The translations under genes were made by a program, and so were the position numbers. From NCBI GenBank assembly GCA_963825345.1, contig CAWGSQ010000012.1, forward strand, positions 434,001 through 498,000: a stretch of 64,000 nt of DNA. The letters run 5' to 3'. Position 1 is the first letter of the stretch. Each line of letters begins with the position of its first letter. The DNA comes from JACVRW01 sp963825345 (GTDB taxonomy: Bacteria > Actinomycetota > Thermoleophilia > Solirubrobacterales > Thermoleophilaceae). Below, piece by piece: positions 49,405 to 57,898 of the stretch. Under the pieces are notes generated by a model. That model was not told the origin of the DNA, made no database searches, and was given only the letters and a program-made list of their open reading frames with translations.

Positions 49405-50845
49405 CGTGGCGCTTGCGCTCGATGTCCGCGAGCTGGTCGTCAACCCAGTCGCCCGGGTGGCGCGCGGTGACAATCCGCTTCTGGCCCTGCGCTCGCCAGG
49501 AGCGCTCCTCGGCGGACATCGTGAGGGCGCGGTGGATCGCGTCGGCCTGCTCCTGGACGTCGAATGGGTTCACGGACAGTGCGAACTCCGCCAGCTCCTC
49601 GTGCGCGCCCGTGTTTTCGCTCAGGAGCGACACGCCGTTGCGCTCGTTCACGAGCGGCCCCTCCTTGGCGATCAGGTTCATCCCGTCGAACATCGCGTTC
49701 ACCATCAGGAGGTCGTAGTGCTTGTACGCCGCGATCGCCTCCTCGAGGTTCTCGCGCAGCCGCAGCTCGATCGGCATCCAGTCCGTGGTCCCGTGCCGGT
49801 GGTTCACCACCGCCACGAGCGCCTCGATCCGCTCCAGGTACTCCGCGTACTCGGTCACGTCCTGGCGCGAGGGAATCAGGTGCGCGATGAACGTGACCTG
49901 CTCGAGGAACTCCGGGTGCTGCTCGAGGAACAGGTCGAAGGCCGTGAAGCCGCGCAGCACGTTCTTCGAGAGGTCGGCCCGGTCCACGCGCAGGATCAGA
50001 TGCTCGCGCCGGCGCCGCAGGATCTCGCGCTCGTACTCGTGCACGGCCGGGCGCTGGGCGGTCTTCTGGAAGGTCTCGGCGGAGATCGGGAGCGGATAGG
50101 CGCGCACCCACACATCGCGCCCGTCGAACCTCACGATGCCGGCCTCCTCGTCCACCTCCAGGTCGAACAGCTCCCGGCAGCAGAGCATGAAGTTGCGCTG
50201 GTAGGAGCGCGTGTGGAAGGCGATGATGTCGTTCGAGAGGATGCCTTCGTAGATGTCCTCGCGCATGTCCGCGGGGAGCACCCGCCACGCGTCGGGCTGG
50301 GTCCACGGGATGTGCACGAAGTGGTGGAGGAACAGGTCCGGGCGCTCGCGCCGGATGAACTTCGGGGCGAGGTAGAGGTGGTAGTCGTGGAGCATCACGA
50401 CGGCCTCCTCCTCGCCCTCGATCTCGTCGAGGACCGCGCGCGCCAGGTCTGCGTTCACCACGCAGTAGCCCTGCTCATAGGCCTCCACCTCGTGGCGGCG
50501 GACGTCCGGCGCGTTCGAGAGGTCCCAGAGGTAGTGCTGGATGAACCACAGCATCGGGTTCGCCACGACGTTGTAGAAGCGGTCGTACGCCTCGGGGTCG
50601 CTCGCCACGAGCCGCACCCGGAACGTGTCGTCGTCCAGCTCGACCGGGAACGAGCGATCACCGTGCTGCTTGGCGACCTCCACGTCCTCGCTGGTCATCG
50701 CCGACGCCACCCATACCGCGTCGCGGTGGTGCACGAGACCCTTGAGCGCGGTCACGAGCCCGCCGCCGCTGCGCTTCGCCTCGCCTCCCTCGAACGTGGC
50801 CGGGCCGCGGTTCGAGACGAGGACAAGGGGGGTCTCGGGCTTCAT
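49382..50845 (-). CDS. otsA: Trehalose-6-phosphate synthase-like GT20 glycosyltransferase
   Basis: A 487-aa GT20 enzyme that would join UDP/ADP-glucose to glucose-6-phosphate. Motifs include LVLVSNRGPATF, GGLVTALKGL, VVMLHDYHLYLAP, HHFVHIPWTQPDAWRVLP, LRVDRADLSKNVLRGFTAF and MNLIAKEGPLVNERNGVSLLSENTGAHEEL. A glucosylglycerol-phosphate synthase is an alternative within GT20. The start overlaps treT by 4 bases. No otsB phosphatase gene is in the window. Confidence 0.88.
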   Translation of the reverse strand: MKPETPLVLVSNRGPATFEGGEAKRSGGGLVTALKGLVHHRDAVWVASAMTSEDVEVAKQHGDRSFPVELDDDTFRVRLVASDPEAYDRFYNVVANPMLWFIQHYLWDLSNAPDVRRHEVEAYEQGYCVVNADLARAVLDEIEGEEEAVVMLHDYHLYLAPKFIRRERPDLFLHHFVHIPWTQPDAWRVLPADMREDIYEGILSNDIIAFHTRSYQRNFMLCCRELFDLEVDEEAGIVRFDGRDVWVRAYPLPISAETFQKTAQRPAVHEYEREILRRRREHLILRVDRADLSKNVLRGFTAFDLFLEQHPEFLEQVTFIAHLIPSRQDVTEYAEYLERIEALVAVVNHRHGTTDWMPIELRLRENLEEAIAAYKHYDLLMVNAMFDGMNLIAKEGPLVNERNGVSLLSENTGAHEELAEFALSVNPFDVQEQADAIHRALTMSAEERSWRAQGQKRIVTARHPGDWVDDQLADIERKRHARTPGPA

Positions 50846-52080
50846 CTGTGGTCTCGGAAGAGCCTCAGCCAGTCGCGGAGCAGGCGCGGCGTCAGGAAAT
50901 GGGTGCGGACGTGCTCCTTGCCCGCGCGGCCGAGCCGCTTGCCGAGGTCGGGCTCACGCAGGATCTGCAGCGAGCGCGCGGCGCACTCCTCGGGTGAGGA
51001 CACGAGGTAGCCCGTCTCGCCGTCCTGCACCTGGAGCGGGATGCCGCCCACGTCGCCGCCGATGAACGGCCGTCCCTTCCAGAGAGCCTCCGACACCGTC
51101 AGGCCAAAGCCCTCGCGCGTGGACTTCTGGATCACGACGTCGGCCTGCGACTGGAACGCGTTCACCTCGATCGCGCCGACCTGGTTCAGGTTGTTGAGGA
51201 TGTGGATGTCCGGGTCCCCGTCCGCGTAGGCCATCGTGGAGTTGAAGAACTCCCAGCCCTCCGGGTCGTCCGTGGCCATCGAGCCCACGAGCGCGAGCTG
51301 TACCTCGGGCATCTCCTTCGTGACCTCGCGGTACGCGTCGATCACGCCCATCGGGTCCTTCCAGGGATCGAAGCGCGAGACCTGGCACATCAGCGGGCGG
51401 TCGACATCGATGCCGAACTGGTCGCAGACGAAGGCGGCGTCCTCGGGCGAGAGCGCCATGTTCTTCGGCGACAGCGGGTCGATTGCCGGTGGGCAGATCA
51501 CCACTCCGCCCGACGCACCGTCGAGCGCGGCCGGCACGTACTGCTGGAGGTGCCACACGGATGCGTCGTAATCGCGCACGTACGGCACCAGGTGCTCGAT
51601 CGCATCAGGGTTTGGCGTGGAGAGGTCGATGTGGCAGCGCCAGACCCACGTCTTCGCCTTCTCGGGCACGTGCCCGCGGATCGCGGCCGGCTGCGGGTCG
51701 TGGACGATGATCACGTCCCACCCGCCCTCGATCTCCTTCGCGTTCATCTCGTTGTAGCGCTCGAAGACCTCCCATTCCTCGTCCGAGAGCGAATCCGGAT
51801 TTCCCTGGAGCGCGTTGTGGAGACGCTTGGTCGCGTTGTAGAACTCCTCGCGCCCGAGCATCACCTGCCAATCGGCCTGGATGCCAACGTCGTTCATGAG
51901 GGGGATCAGCGTGTAGAGGATCTCCGAGACGCCGCCGCCGAACGCGGTGGCGGACAGGTGGAGGACGCGAAGGCCCTCGAGGCCCTTCGCAAGCTCGCGA
52001 ATCTCCTCTACGAGAGGCCTTCCGACCAGGTGGGTGTAGTCGGCGAGGCTCTTATGGCCTACCGGAACCGGCGTCAGCAC
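50842..52080 (-). CDS. treT: Trehalose synthase TreT-like GT4 glycosyltransferase
   Basis: A 412-aa GT4 enzyme of the trehalose glycosyltransferring synthase type, which makes trehalose from nucleotide-glucose and glucose. Features are VLHLSATAFGGGVSEILYTLIPL, IVHDPQPAAI, VWRCHIDLSTPN, CQVSRFDPWKDPMGVIDAY, KSTREGFGLTVSEALWKG and GGIPLQVQDGETGYLV. It lies 10 bases after the RsbW-like gene and overlaps otsA, placing two trehalose routes in one run. Confidence 0.87.
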   Translation of the reverse strand: MLTPVPVGHKSLADYTHLVGRPLVEEIRELAKGLEGLRVLHLSATAFGGGVSEILYTLIPLMNDVGIQADWQVMLGREEFYNATKRLHNALQGNPDSLSDEEWEVFERYNEMNAKEIEGGWDVIIVHDPQPAAIRGHVPEKAKTWVWRCHIDLSTPNPDAIEHLVPYVRDYDASVWHLQQYVPAALDGASGGVVICPPAIDPLSPKNMALSPEDAAFVCDQFGIDVDRPLMCQVSRFDPWKDPMGVIDAYREVTKEMPEVQLALVGSMATDDPEGWEFFNSTMAYADGDPDIHILNNLNQVGAIEVNAFQSQADVVIQKSTREGFGLTVSEALWKGRPFIGGDVGGIPLQVQDGETGYLVSSPEECAARSLQILREPDLGKRLGRAGKEHVRTHFLTPRLLRDWLRLFRDHR

Positions 52081-52090
52081 GCGCGGCAGA

Positions 52091-52465
52091 CTATCCAGTC
52101 TCGCTGAGGTACTTCACAAGGCGAGTGCGGCCGTCCCCGAACTCGGCCTTGTCGACGGTCGCCTCGATGATGGCGCGGCTCAGCTCCTGCTCGGAGGCCG
52201 CCACCGGGCCGGCCGTGCCGTCGAGATCCATCATGAGGGCGTCGTCGCCCAGGTGGAACGAGAAGCTGAGCCGGCTCTCGTCCTCGAGGCCCCGGGATTC
52301 GTCCACGTAATCGTTCGCCGCCTCGGTGATAGCGAGCTTGAGATCGGCGACCTCCTCGGGGGAGAGGGGCGTGAGACGGCACACGGCCGAGAGCGCCAGC
52401 CGGGCGAGGACGAGATAATCCGGCCTCGCGGGGATGGTCAGCGAGACGTCTCTGCTGTCACTCAC
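52091..52465 (-). CDS. RsbW-like anti-sigma regulatory factor (HATPase_c-type), possibly degenerate
   Basis: A 124-aa protein. It follows the RsbW/SpoIIAB layout: VSLTIPARPDYLVLARLALSAV, then the N-box-like LKLAITEAANDYVDES, and LSFSFHLGDDALMMDLDGTAG. The usual G1 box (DxGxG) is replaced by MMDLDGTAGP and no G2 glycine run follows, so ATP binding and kinase activity are doubtful. The GTG at 52465 has GGAGG 8 bases upstream; the frame extends to a GTG at 52483. It sits between htrA and treT. Confidence 0.82.
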   Translation of the reverse strand: MSDSRDVSLTIPARPDYLVLARLALSAVCRLTPLSPEEVADLKLAITEAANDYVDESRGLEDESRLSFSFHLGDDALMMDLDGTAGPVAASEQELSRAIIEATVDKAEFGDGRTRLVKYLSETG

Positions 52466-52520
52466 CTGGGGGACCTCCACCACTTTCGGCAGGTTACCCG
52501 GAAACGCGCGAAACCCCGCA

Positions 52521-53699
52521 CTAGGGGCCGGAGCCGGCGGGGCGGCGGCCCAATTCCACGCTGATGGAGCGCCGTTCGCCGTCGCGCAGCACCGTCAGCT
52601 CGACCTTCTCGCCAACGCCCCGGCCGCTGATCTCGTCCGCGAGGTCGTGTTCGCGCGTGAGCTCCTTGCCGTCCACGGCCACGATCAGGTCGCCGCCGAC
52701 GGCGATGTTGTCCTGGCCCTGGAAGGTGATGTCCTCGTCGCCGGCCTCGAGGTCGGAGTCCTCGGCCGGGCTCCCGTCCACGATGGTCTGCACGAGCGCT
52801 CCGGTATCCACCTCCACGTCGATGCGCTCGGCGAGCTGTGGCCAGATCGTGAGCGTCTCGACGCCCAGGTAGCCGTAGTCCACGCGCCCCTTGTCGCGCA
52901 GCTCACTCAGCGAGCGGCGCACGGCGTCCACCGGAATGGCGAACCCCACGCCCTCGCCTCCGCCCGACTGCGACTTGATCTGCGCGTTGATGCCGATCAC
53001 TCGCCCCTGCGCGTCGAGCAGCGGGCCGCCCGAGTTGCCCGGGTTGATCGCCGCGTCCGTCTGGATGGCGTCGCCGATCTCGAACTTGGTGAGCGACTGG
53101 ATCGTGCGGTCGAGCGCCGAGATCACCCCGATCGAGAGCGACTGGCGCTCCCCGAAGGGGCTGCCGATCGCAGCCACGGGCTCCCCGACGGAGATCGTGT
53201 GCGACTCGCCCAGGTCGAGCGGCGTGAGCGCGAGGCCGTCCGGGTCGACCTTGAGGAGCGCCACGTCGGCGTTTGGGTCGTGACCCACGATCTCCGCCGG
53301 TACGCGGTTGCCGTCGAGGAACTCGATGTAGACCTGGTCCGCCTGCTCGGTGCCGTCGGCCCCGTCGGTGGTCACCACATGCGCGTTCGTGGCGATGTAG
53401 CCGTCGCCGTCGAGCACGAAGCCGGAACCCTGGCCGCCCTCGCCGCCGTCATCCAGCAGGCTCGCGCCTCCGTTGAAGATGGAGAGGATCGTGACGACAC
53501 CGGGCGAGAGCCGGTCGTAGATCTGGGCGGGGTCGAAGCCGCCCTCGCGGCCCAGCCCCTCGACCACCTGCACCCGGGTGGTGGTGACCTTGCCGGGGCC
53601 GGCTGACTTGTCCCCGCCGCCGTCGTCGGACTCGCAGCCCGCCGCGAGGAGCAGCACCGCAGCGGCCAGCGCCGCCGCGCGCAGTGATGCCTTCCTCAC
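52521..53699 (-). CDS. htrA: HtrA/DegP-like serine protease, lipoprotein
   Basis: A 392-aa extracytoplasmic protease. A signal peptide ends in the lipobox LLLAAGC (Cys22), so it should be lipid-anchored. The trypsin-like domain has His in YIATNAHVV, Asp in DPNADVALLKV and Ser in NPGNSGGPLLDAQG. A PDZ domain follows (about residues 285-385: GYLGVETLTIWPQLAER ... LIVAVDGKELTREHDLADEI). The start overlaps the histidine kinase stop (GTGA), implying joint expression in envelope stress. Confidence 0.93.
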   Translation of the reverse strand: MRKASLRAAALAAAVLLLAAGCESDDGGGDKSAGPGKVTTTRVQVVEGLGREGGFDPAQIYDRLSPGVVTILSIFNGGASLLDDGGEGGQGSGFVLDGDGYIATNAHVVTTDGADGTEQADQVYIEFLDGNRVPAEIVGHDPNADVALLKVDPDGLALTPLDLGESHTISVGEPVAAIGSPFGERQSLSIGVISALDRTIQSLTKFEIGDAIQTDAAINPGNSGGPLLDAQGRVIGINAQIKSQSGGGEGVGFAIPVDAVRRSLSELRDKGRVDYGYLGVETLTIWPQLAERIDVEVDTGALVQTIVDGSPAEDSDLEAGDEDITFQGQDNIAVGGDLIVAVDGKELTREHDLADEISGRGVGEKVELTVLRDGERRSISVELGRRPAGSGP

Positions 53700-55123
53700 G
53701 GGGTCGAACCGTCCGACGGCAGTTCGAGCGTGAACGCCGTGCCGCCCTCGGTGCGGAGCAGGAGCCGCCCGTCCATGCGCTCGGCCAGCTCGCGCGCGAT
53801 GGCGAGCCCGAGGCCCGCGCCGCGGGCGGCGTCGCCCGTGTAGAAGCGCTCGAACACCTTCGAGCGCGCGCCGGCCGGGAGGCCGGGTCCCGAGTCGGCC
53901 ACCGTGAGCTCGGCGGCGCCGTTGTACCGGTGCGCGCTCACGGTCACGTCCGTGCCCTCCGGTGTGTGCCGGAGGGCGTTGTCGAGCAGGATGCGCATGA
54001 TCTGGGCCACCCGCTCGCGGTCGCAGGAGGCGTTCGGTCCCTCCTCCGGGACCTCGAGACGAAGGTCGGTCCGGTGCTCCTCGAGCAACGGGTGGAACTC
54101 GCCAGCCACCGAGCGGGTGAGCTCCGCGAGGTCCACGGGCTCGGTCTGAAGCTCCACGGATCCGGAGTCGAGCCGCGACAGGTCGAGCAAGTTCACGGAC
54201 AGCTTCTGGAGGCGCTCCACCTGCTCGCTCATCGTGTCGAGGAACTCACGGCGGGTCTCGTCGTCGAGCTCCTCGTCCTGGAGCAGCTCCACGAACCCGC
54301 CGAGCGAGAAGATCGGCGTGCGCAGCTCGTGCGAGGCGGTCGCGATGAACTCCTTGCGCGCCACGTCGACCCTGAGCAGCTGCTGCTGCATCTCGTTGAA
54401 GGTCTCCGTGAGCTGACCGAGCTCGTCTTTCGAGGTGACGGGGAGCGGCTCCATGAAGCGCCCGCGAGCCACATGGCGGGCGGCCCTCTCGAGGCCTCCC
54501 ACGCGCCGCGCCAGCCGCGCGGCCACGAGGTATCCGCCGAACAATGCGATCAGGAGCGCCGCGCTCGCGGCCAGGAGCACGCGGTCGCGCACGAAGGCCA
54601 CGGTCTCGCGCACGTCGTCGAAGTCGCGCGAGTAGAACGCCACCCGCGGCAGCTTGCTGGTGCTGGTTAGGGGCTGAGCCACCATCCCGAGCTCCTCGCC
54701 GCGAGGCGAGGTGCCATACCCGACCTGCCTGCGGTGCAAGATGAGCGCGCGCCGGGCGAGCTGCTCGTCGAACGGGACCAGCGCCGATGTCTTGCTGTCG
54801 TCCACGGGATAGAAGCCCGGATTGCGCTCGGGGCTCCAGCGGCGCTGCCAGTCCTGCACCGTCACCTGCGCGTCGGTCGCGGCCGCCGCCTGGCGGATGC
54901 GCACCGTGAAGTTCCTGCGGGACGGCGAGGTGCCGCCCTGGAGCGGCGCCTCCAGCGCGGCCCGCGCGTCCCTTGCTTCATCCTGCAGGCTCGAGAGCCG
55001 CCGCTCCTTGAGGTTCTCCTCCAGCTGAGGCACCACGACGAACCAGATCGCGGAGAACGCCAGCGCCGTGATCACGAAGAAGATGAACGCGATCTTCTGG
55101 CGCAGCGACCGCAGCCGGCTCAT
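53696..55123 (-). CDS. Two-component sensor histidine kinase
   Basis: A 475-aa membrane kinase. Two membrane segments (IAFIFFVITALAFSAIWFVV near residue 11 and VLLAASAALLIALFGGYLVAA near 175) flank an extracytoplasmic sensor. A HAMP domain leads to the phospho-acceptor His in FIATASHELRTPIFSLGG. The ATPase has N box LLDNALRHTPEG, G1 VADSGPGLPAG and G2 GAGLGLAIARELAE. The ATG overlaps the response regulator stop (ATGA). The signal is unknown. Confidence 0.94.
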   Translation of the reverse strand: MSRLRSLRQKIAFIFFVITALAFSAIWFVVVPQLEENLKERRLSSLQDEARDARAALEAPLQGGTSPSRRNFTVRIRQAAAATDAQVTVQDWQRRWSPERNPGFYPVDDSKTSALVPFDEQLARRALILHRRQVGYGTSPRGEELGMVAQPLTSTSKLPRVAFYSRDFDDVRETVAFVRDRVLLAASAALLIALFGGYLVAARLARRVGGLERAARHVARGRFMEPLPVTSKDELGQLTETFNEMQQQLLRVDVARKEFIATASHELRTPIFSLGGFVELLQDEELDDETRREFLDTMSEQVERLQKLSVNLLDLSRLDSGSVELQTEPVDLAELTRSVAGEFHPLLEEHRTDLRLEVPEEGPNASCDRERVAQIMRILLDNALRHTPEGTDVTVSAHRYNGAAELTVADSGPGLPAGARSKVFERFYTGDAARGAGLGLAIARELAERMDGRLLLRTEGGTAFTLELPSDGSTP

Positions 55124-55821
55124 GAGTCCGTGAAGCGGTAGCCGACGCCGCGCACGGTCAGGATCAGCTCGGGCGTCTTCGACTCCTGCTCGAGCTTCTC
55201 GCGCAGGTGGCGGATGTGCACGTCGATCGTGCGCGGATCGCGGTAGGCGGCGTCGCCCCACACGCGCTCGAGCAGCATCGTCCGGCTGAACACGCGACCG
55301 GGGGCGCGCGCGAGCGCGGCGAGGATCTCGAACTCGACGTAGGTCAGGCGCACGGACTCGTCGCGCACCACCACCGAGCGCTTCTCGAAGTCGATCGAGA
55401 GCTCACCGGCCTCGATTGGCTCCTCGAGCTGGGCCTCCGGCTGCGCGAGCGCGGCGCGTCGCAGAACGGCCTTGACGCGGCTGCGGAACTCACGGACCGA
55501 GAACGGCTTCGTGATGTAGTCGTCGGCGCCCAGCTCCAGGCCGAGGACCTTGTCGGTCTCCTCGGTCTTGGCGGTGAGCATGATGATCGGCACCGTGCTG
55601 CGGGACCGGATCGCGCGGCAGACGTCGAAGCCGTCCATCCGCGGCAGCATCACGTCGAGCACCACCAGGTCGAAGTTGTTGTCCCGCAGGCGCTCGAGCG
55701 CCTCACGCCCGTCGAGGGCGGGAATGACGTCGTAGCCCTCCTTACGAAGCGGATAGGCCAGCAGCTTCTGTACCGAAAGCTCGTCGTCGACCAGCAGTAT
55801 GCGCGGGGCCGTTGTGCTCAA
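55120..55821 (-). CDS. OmpR/PhoB-family response regulator
   Basis: A 233-aa regulator. The receiver domain has RILLVDDELSVQKLL, the phospho-acceptor Asp in DLVVLDVMLPRMDGF and the Lys in YITKPFSVREF. The winged-helix output domain has LTYVEFEILAALARAPGRVFSR and TIDVHIRHLREKLE ... RGVGYRF. The TTG at 55821 gives LSTTAPRILLVDD; TACAAT lies 8 bases upstream. It heads the leftward run of kinase, HtrA, RsbW-like, TreT and OtsA genes. Confidence 0.94.
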   Translation of the reverse strand: MSTTAPRILLVDDELSVQKLLAYPLRKEGYDVIPALDGREALERLRDNNFDLVVLDVMLPRMDGFDVCRAIRSRSTVPIIMLTAKTEETDKVLGLELGADDYITKPFSVREFRSRVKAVLRRAALAQPEAQLEEPIEAGELSIDFEKRSVVVRDESVRLTYVEFEILAALARAPGRVFSRTMLLERVWGDAAYRDPRTIDVHIRHLREKLEQESKTPELILTVRGVGYRFTDS

Positions 55822-55829
55822 CCTTGAGA

Positions 55830-55835
55830 ATTGTA
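55830..55835 (-). promoter_or_regulatory. -10 element (TACAAT) of the response regulator run
   Basis: TACAAT on the minus strand ends 8 bases before the TTG start, inside the 25-base gap to the divergent M28-like gene. It is one of the best -10 matches in the window and implies a near-leaderless mRNA. Confidence 0.5.
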
Positions 55836-55846
55836 GGTTGAGGCGA

Positions 55847-57643
55847 GTGATAGAGCCGCGTGTATACCGGGCGGCGTTCGTGCCGGCCCTGCTGGCGATC
55901 GTCTTGGCCATGTTCTCGTTCGAGAGCAGACCGAGGGCATTGCCCCAGGGTTTGGCCGCGGACGTGCTCTTCGACGGCGCCCAGGCGGCCCAGCTGGCGA
56001 CCCGCATCGCGACCGACTCCCCGGACCGCCGGGCGGGCACGCGCGGGGACCTCGCGACCGCGGATCTCGTGGCGGACGCGTTCGCCGCGCGCGGGTTCAG
56101 CGGCGGGCGAGCTGGGCAGCCCGAGCTGCAGCGCTTCAGGCACGCGGGGCACGATCTCGTGAATGTGATCGGGCAGCGCGCGGGGAGCTCGCGCCGCGTG
56201 ATCCTGATCGTTGCCGCGCGCGACGCGGGCAGCATCCCGGACGCGCCCGGCAGCGCTGCCGACACAGCGGCACTGATGCAGCTGGCGCGCGTGTACCAGG
56301 GACGCCCGTCGCAGAAGACGCTCGTCCTCGCGTCGGTGGACGGGTCGAACCTCGGCGAGGTGGGCGCCAGAGAGCTGGTGGCTGCCCTTCCGCCGCCGGA
56401 GTCCGTGGACGCCGTGGTCGTGATCTCCGACCTAGGCGCGCAGTCGAGCAGCGGCCCGCTGCTTCAGGCGTGGTCGAACGACTCGCGCCGCGCCGGCATC
56501 GGGTTGCAGCGGACGGTGGCCAACTCGATCCGGCAGGAGGTTGGCGACTCGGCTGGCGGCAGCGGCGCGCTCGGCCAGTTCGCCCGGCTGTCGTTCCCGA
56601 TCGGCATCGGGTCGCAGGGAGTGTTGCTCGAGAAGGGCTACGACGCCGTCCGGATCTCCGGCAGCGGGGAGCTGCCGCCCGATGGCGACGGCCCCGTCGA
56701 GGCGATCGACGAGGACCGCCTCGGCATGCTCGGGCGCGCAACGCTGCGGACGCTCACCGCGCTGGACGAGGGCCGGCGCCCGGAGCACGGCCCCGAGAGC
56801 TATGTCCAGGCCGTGAGCCAGGTGCTTCCCGGCTGGGTGATCTCGCTGCTCGCCGGGGCGCTCCTGCTCCCGGTGCTCGTGGCCTCGGTTGACGCGTTCG
56901 CACGCGCGCGGCGGCGGCAGGTGGACGTGCTGCGCTGGCTGCGCTGGGTGGCCGCCTGGGTGGCCCCGTTTCTCGCCGCAATCGCGCTCGCGCAGTTCCT
57001 CGCGCTCGTGGGGGCCACACCGGCGCCGCCGCCGGCACCCGTCGCGCCGAGGGTGCTTCCCCTGGACGGTGCCGCGCTCGGGGTGCTGGCCGGTGTGGCC
57101 GCGGCCATGGTGCTTGCGTTCTTTCTCGCACGCTGGCTCGCGGTCAGGCCCGACCCGGAGCTGCGCGAACCGGTGGAGCCGGGGGCCGGCGTGGCGCTCG
57201 CGCTCGCGATCGCCGCCGGCTCGGTGCTGCTCTGGATCGTGAACCCGTTCGCCGGGCTGCTCGTGGTACCGGCGGCTCACCTCTGGATGCTCACCGTGGT
57301 CACGCGGCCGGCGCCGCCACGCCGACTGCGAGCGGTCCTGATCGGATTGGGCCTCGCGCCCGCCGTCGTCGTCGCGATCTACTACATGTTCGCCCTCAAC
57401 CTGGACCCGCTCCACGGCGCCTGGTACCTGCTCATGCTGGTCACTGGCCACAGCGTCGGGATGGTGCTCGCCCTGATCGGCTGCCTGATGCTGGCTGCCG
57501 CATGCGGCACGGCCGAGGTGGCGTGGCGCCTGCCGGACGAGGACGAGGGTGAGCAGGGTCCGCAGGGACCTGCGGTCTACGGTCCGGGCTCGTACGCCGG
57601 GCCGGGCTCGCTCGGCGGTACTCAGTCGGCACTCCGGCGCTGA
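55847..57643 (+). CDS. M28 peptidase-like membrane protein, metal site apparently lost
   Basis: A 598-aa protein. An N-terminal anchor (AAFVPALLAIVLAMFSF) is followed by a domain with the M28 aminopeptidase order: HDLVNVIGQRAGSSRRVILI, VAARDAGSIPDAPGSAADTAALMQLAR and VLASVDGSNLGEVGARELV. In active M28 enzymes these read as HxD, a DNASG-type Asp, and DGEE; here the His and both Glu are replaced, so catalysis is doubtful. About seven membrane segments follow from residue 325 on. The GTG at 55847 with GAGGCGA upstream is used. Confidence 0.75.
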   Translation: MIEPRVYRAAFVPALLAIVLAMFSFESRPRALPQGLAADVLFDGAQAAQLATRIATDSPDRRAGTRGDLATADLVADAFAARGFSGGRAGQPELQRFRHAGHDLVNVIGQRAGSSRRVILIVAARDAGSIPDAPGSAADTAALMQLARVYQGRPSQKTLVLASVDGSNLGEVGARELVAALPPPESVDAVVVISDLGAQSSSGPLLQAWSNDSRRAGIGLQRTVANSIRQEVGDSAGGSGALGQFARLSFPIGIGSQGVLLEKGYDAVRISGSGELPPDGDGPVEAIDEDRLGMLGRATLRTLTALDEGRRPEHGPESYVQAVSQVLPGWVISLLAGALLLPVLVASVDAFARARRRQVDVLRWLRWVAAWVAPFLAAIALAQFLALVGATPAPPPAPVAPRVLPLDGAALGVLAGVAAAMVLAFFLARWLAVRPDPELREPVEPGAGVALALAIAAGSVLLWIVNPFAGLLVVPAAHLWMLTVVTRPAPPRRLRAVLIGLGLAPAVVVAIYYMFALNLDPLHGAWYLLMLVTGHSVGMVLALIGCLMLAAACGTAEVAWRLPDEDEGEQGPQGPAVYGPGSYAGPGSLGGTQSALRR

Positions 57644-57727
57644 CTGGCCGGATGTCCGGTTTTCGCGTTCCGCGTGGGGCGAGAACCGCCCGGCGTGCCG
57701 ATACGGGTCGTGGATAGGGAGGTACGG

Positions 57728-57898
57728 ATGGTTGGCAGGGGAAGGGACGCTGCGCTCACGCACACCGTCCGCAAGAGTGGGTACGTGGTCGATGTGCGCG
57801 CGGTCGCCGAGGCGATGCTGCGCTCAGGCGTGCTCGTACCCACTCAGCCCCGAGACGGGGCCGTCCGGGCCGAGAAGGACAAGACCGCTACCGGCTGA
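57728..57898 (+). CDS. Small FlgM-like protein
   Basis: A 56-aa protein. The stretch VRKSGYVVDVRAVAEAMLRS resembles the C-terminal, sigma-binding end of anti-sigma-28 factor FlgM (typical pattern: G-x-Y-x-V-D-x-x-x-V-A-x-x-M-L). The ATG at 57728 has GGGAGG five bases upstream, a strong site for this genome. It runs 75 bases into the convergent thiL gene. No flagellar or sigma-28 gene is in the window, so the target is unknown. Confidence 0.55.
   Translation: MVGRGRDAALTHTVRKSGYVVDVRAVAEAMLRSGVLVPTQPRDGAVRAEKDKTATG

Noticed and set aside
49406..51010. Plus-strand open frame of 534 codons opposite otsA/treT
   Set aside because: Antisense to conserved glycosyltransferases with intact motifs; no domain is recognisable.
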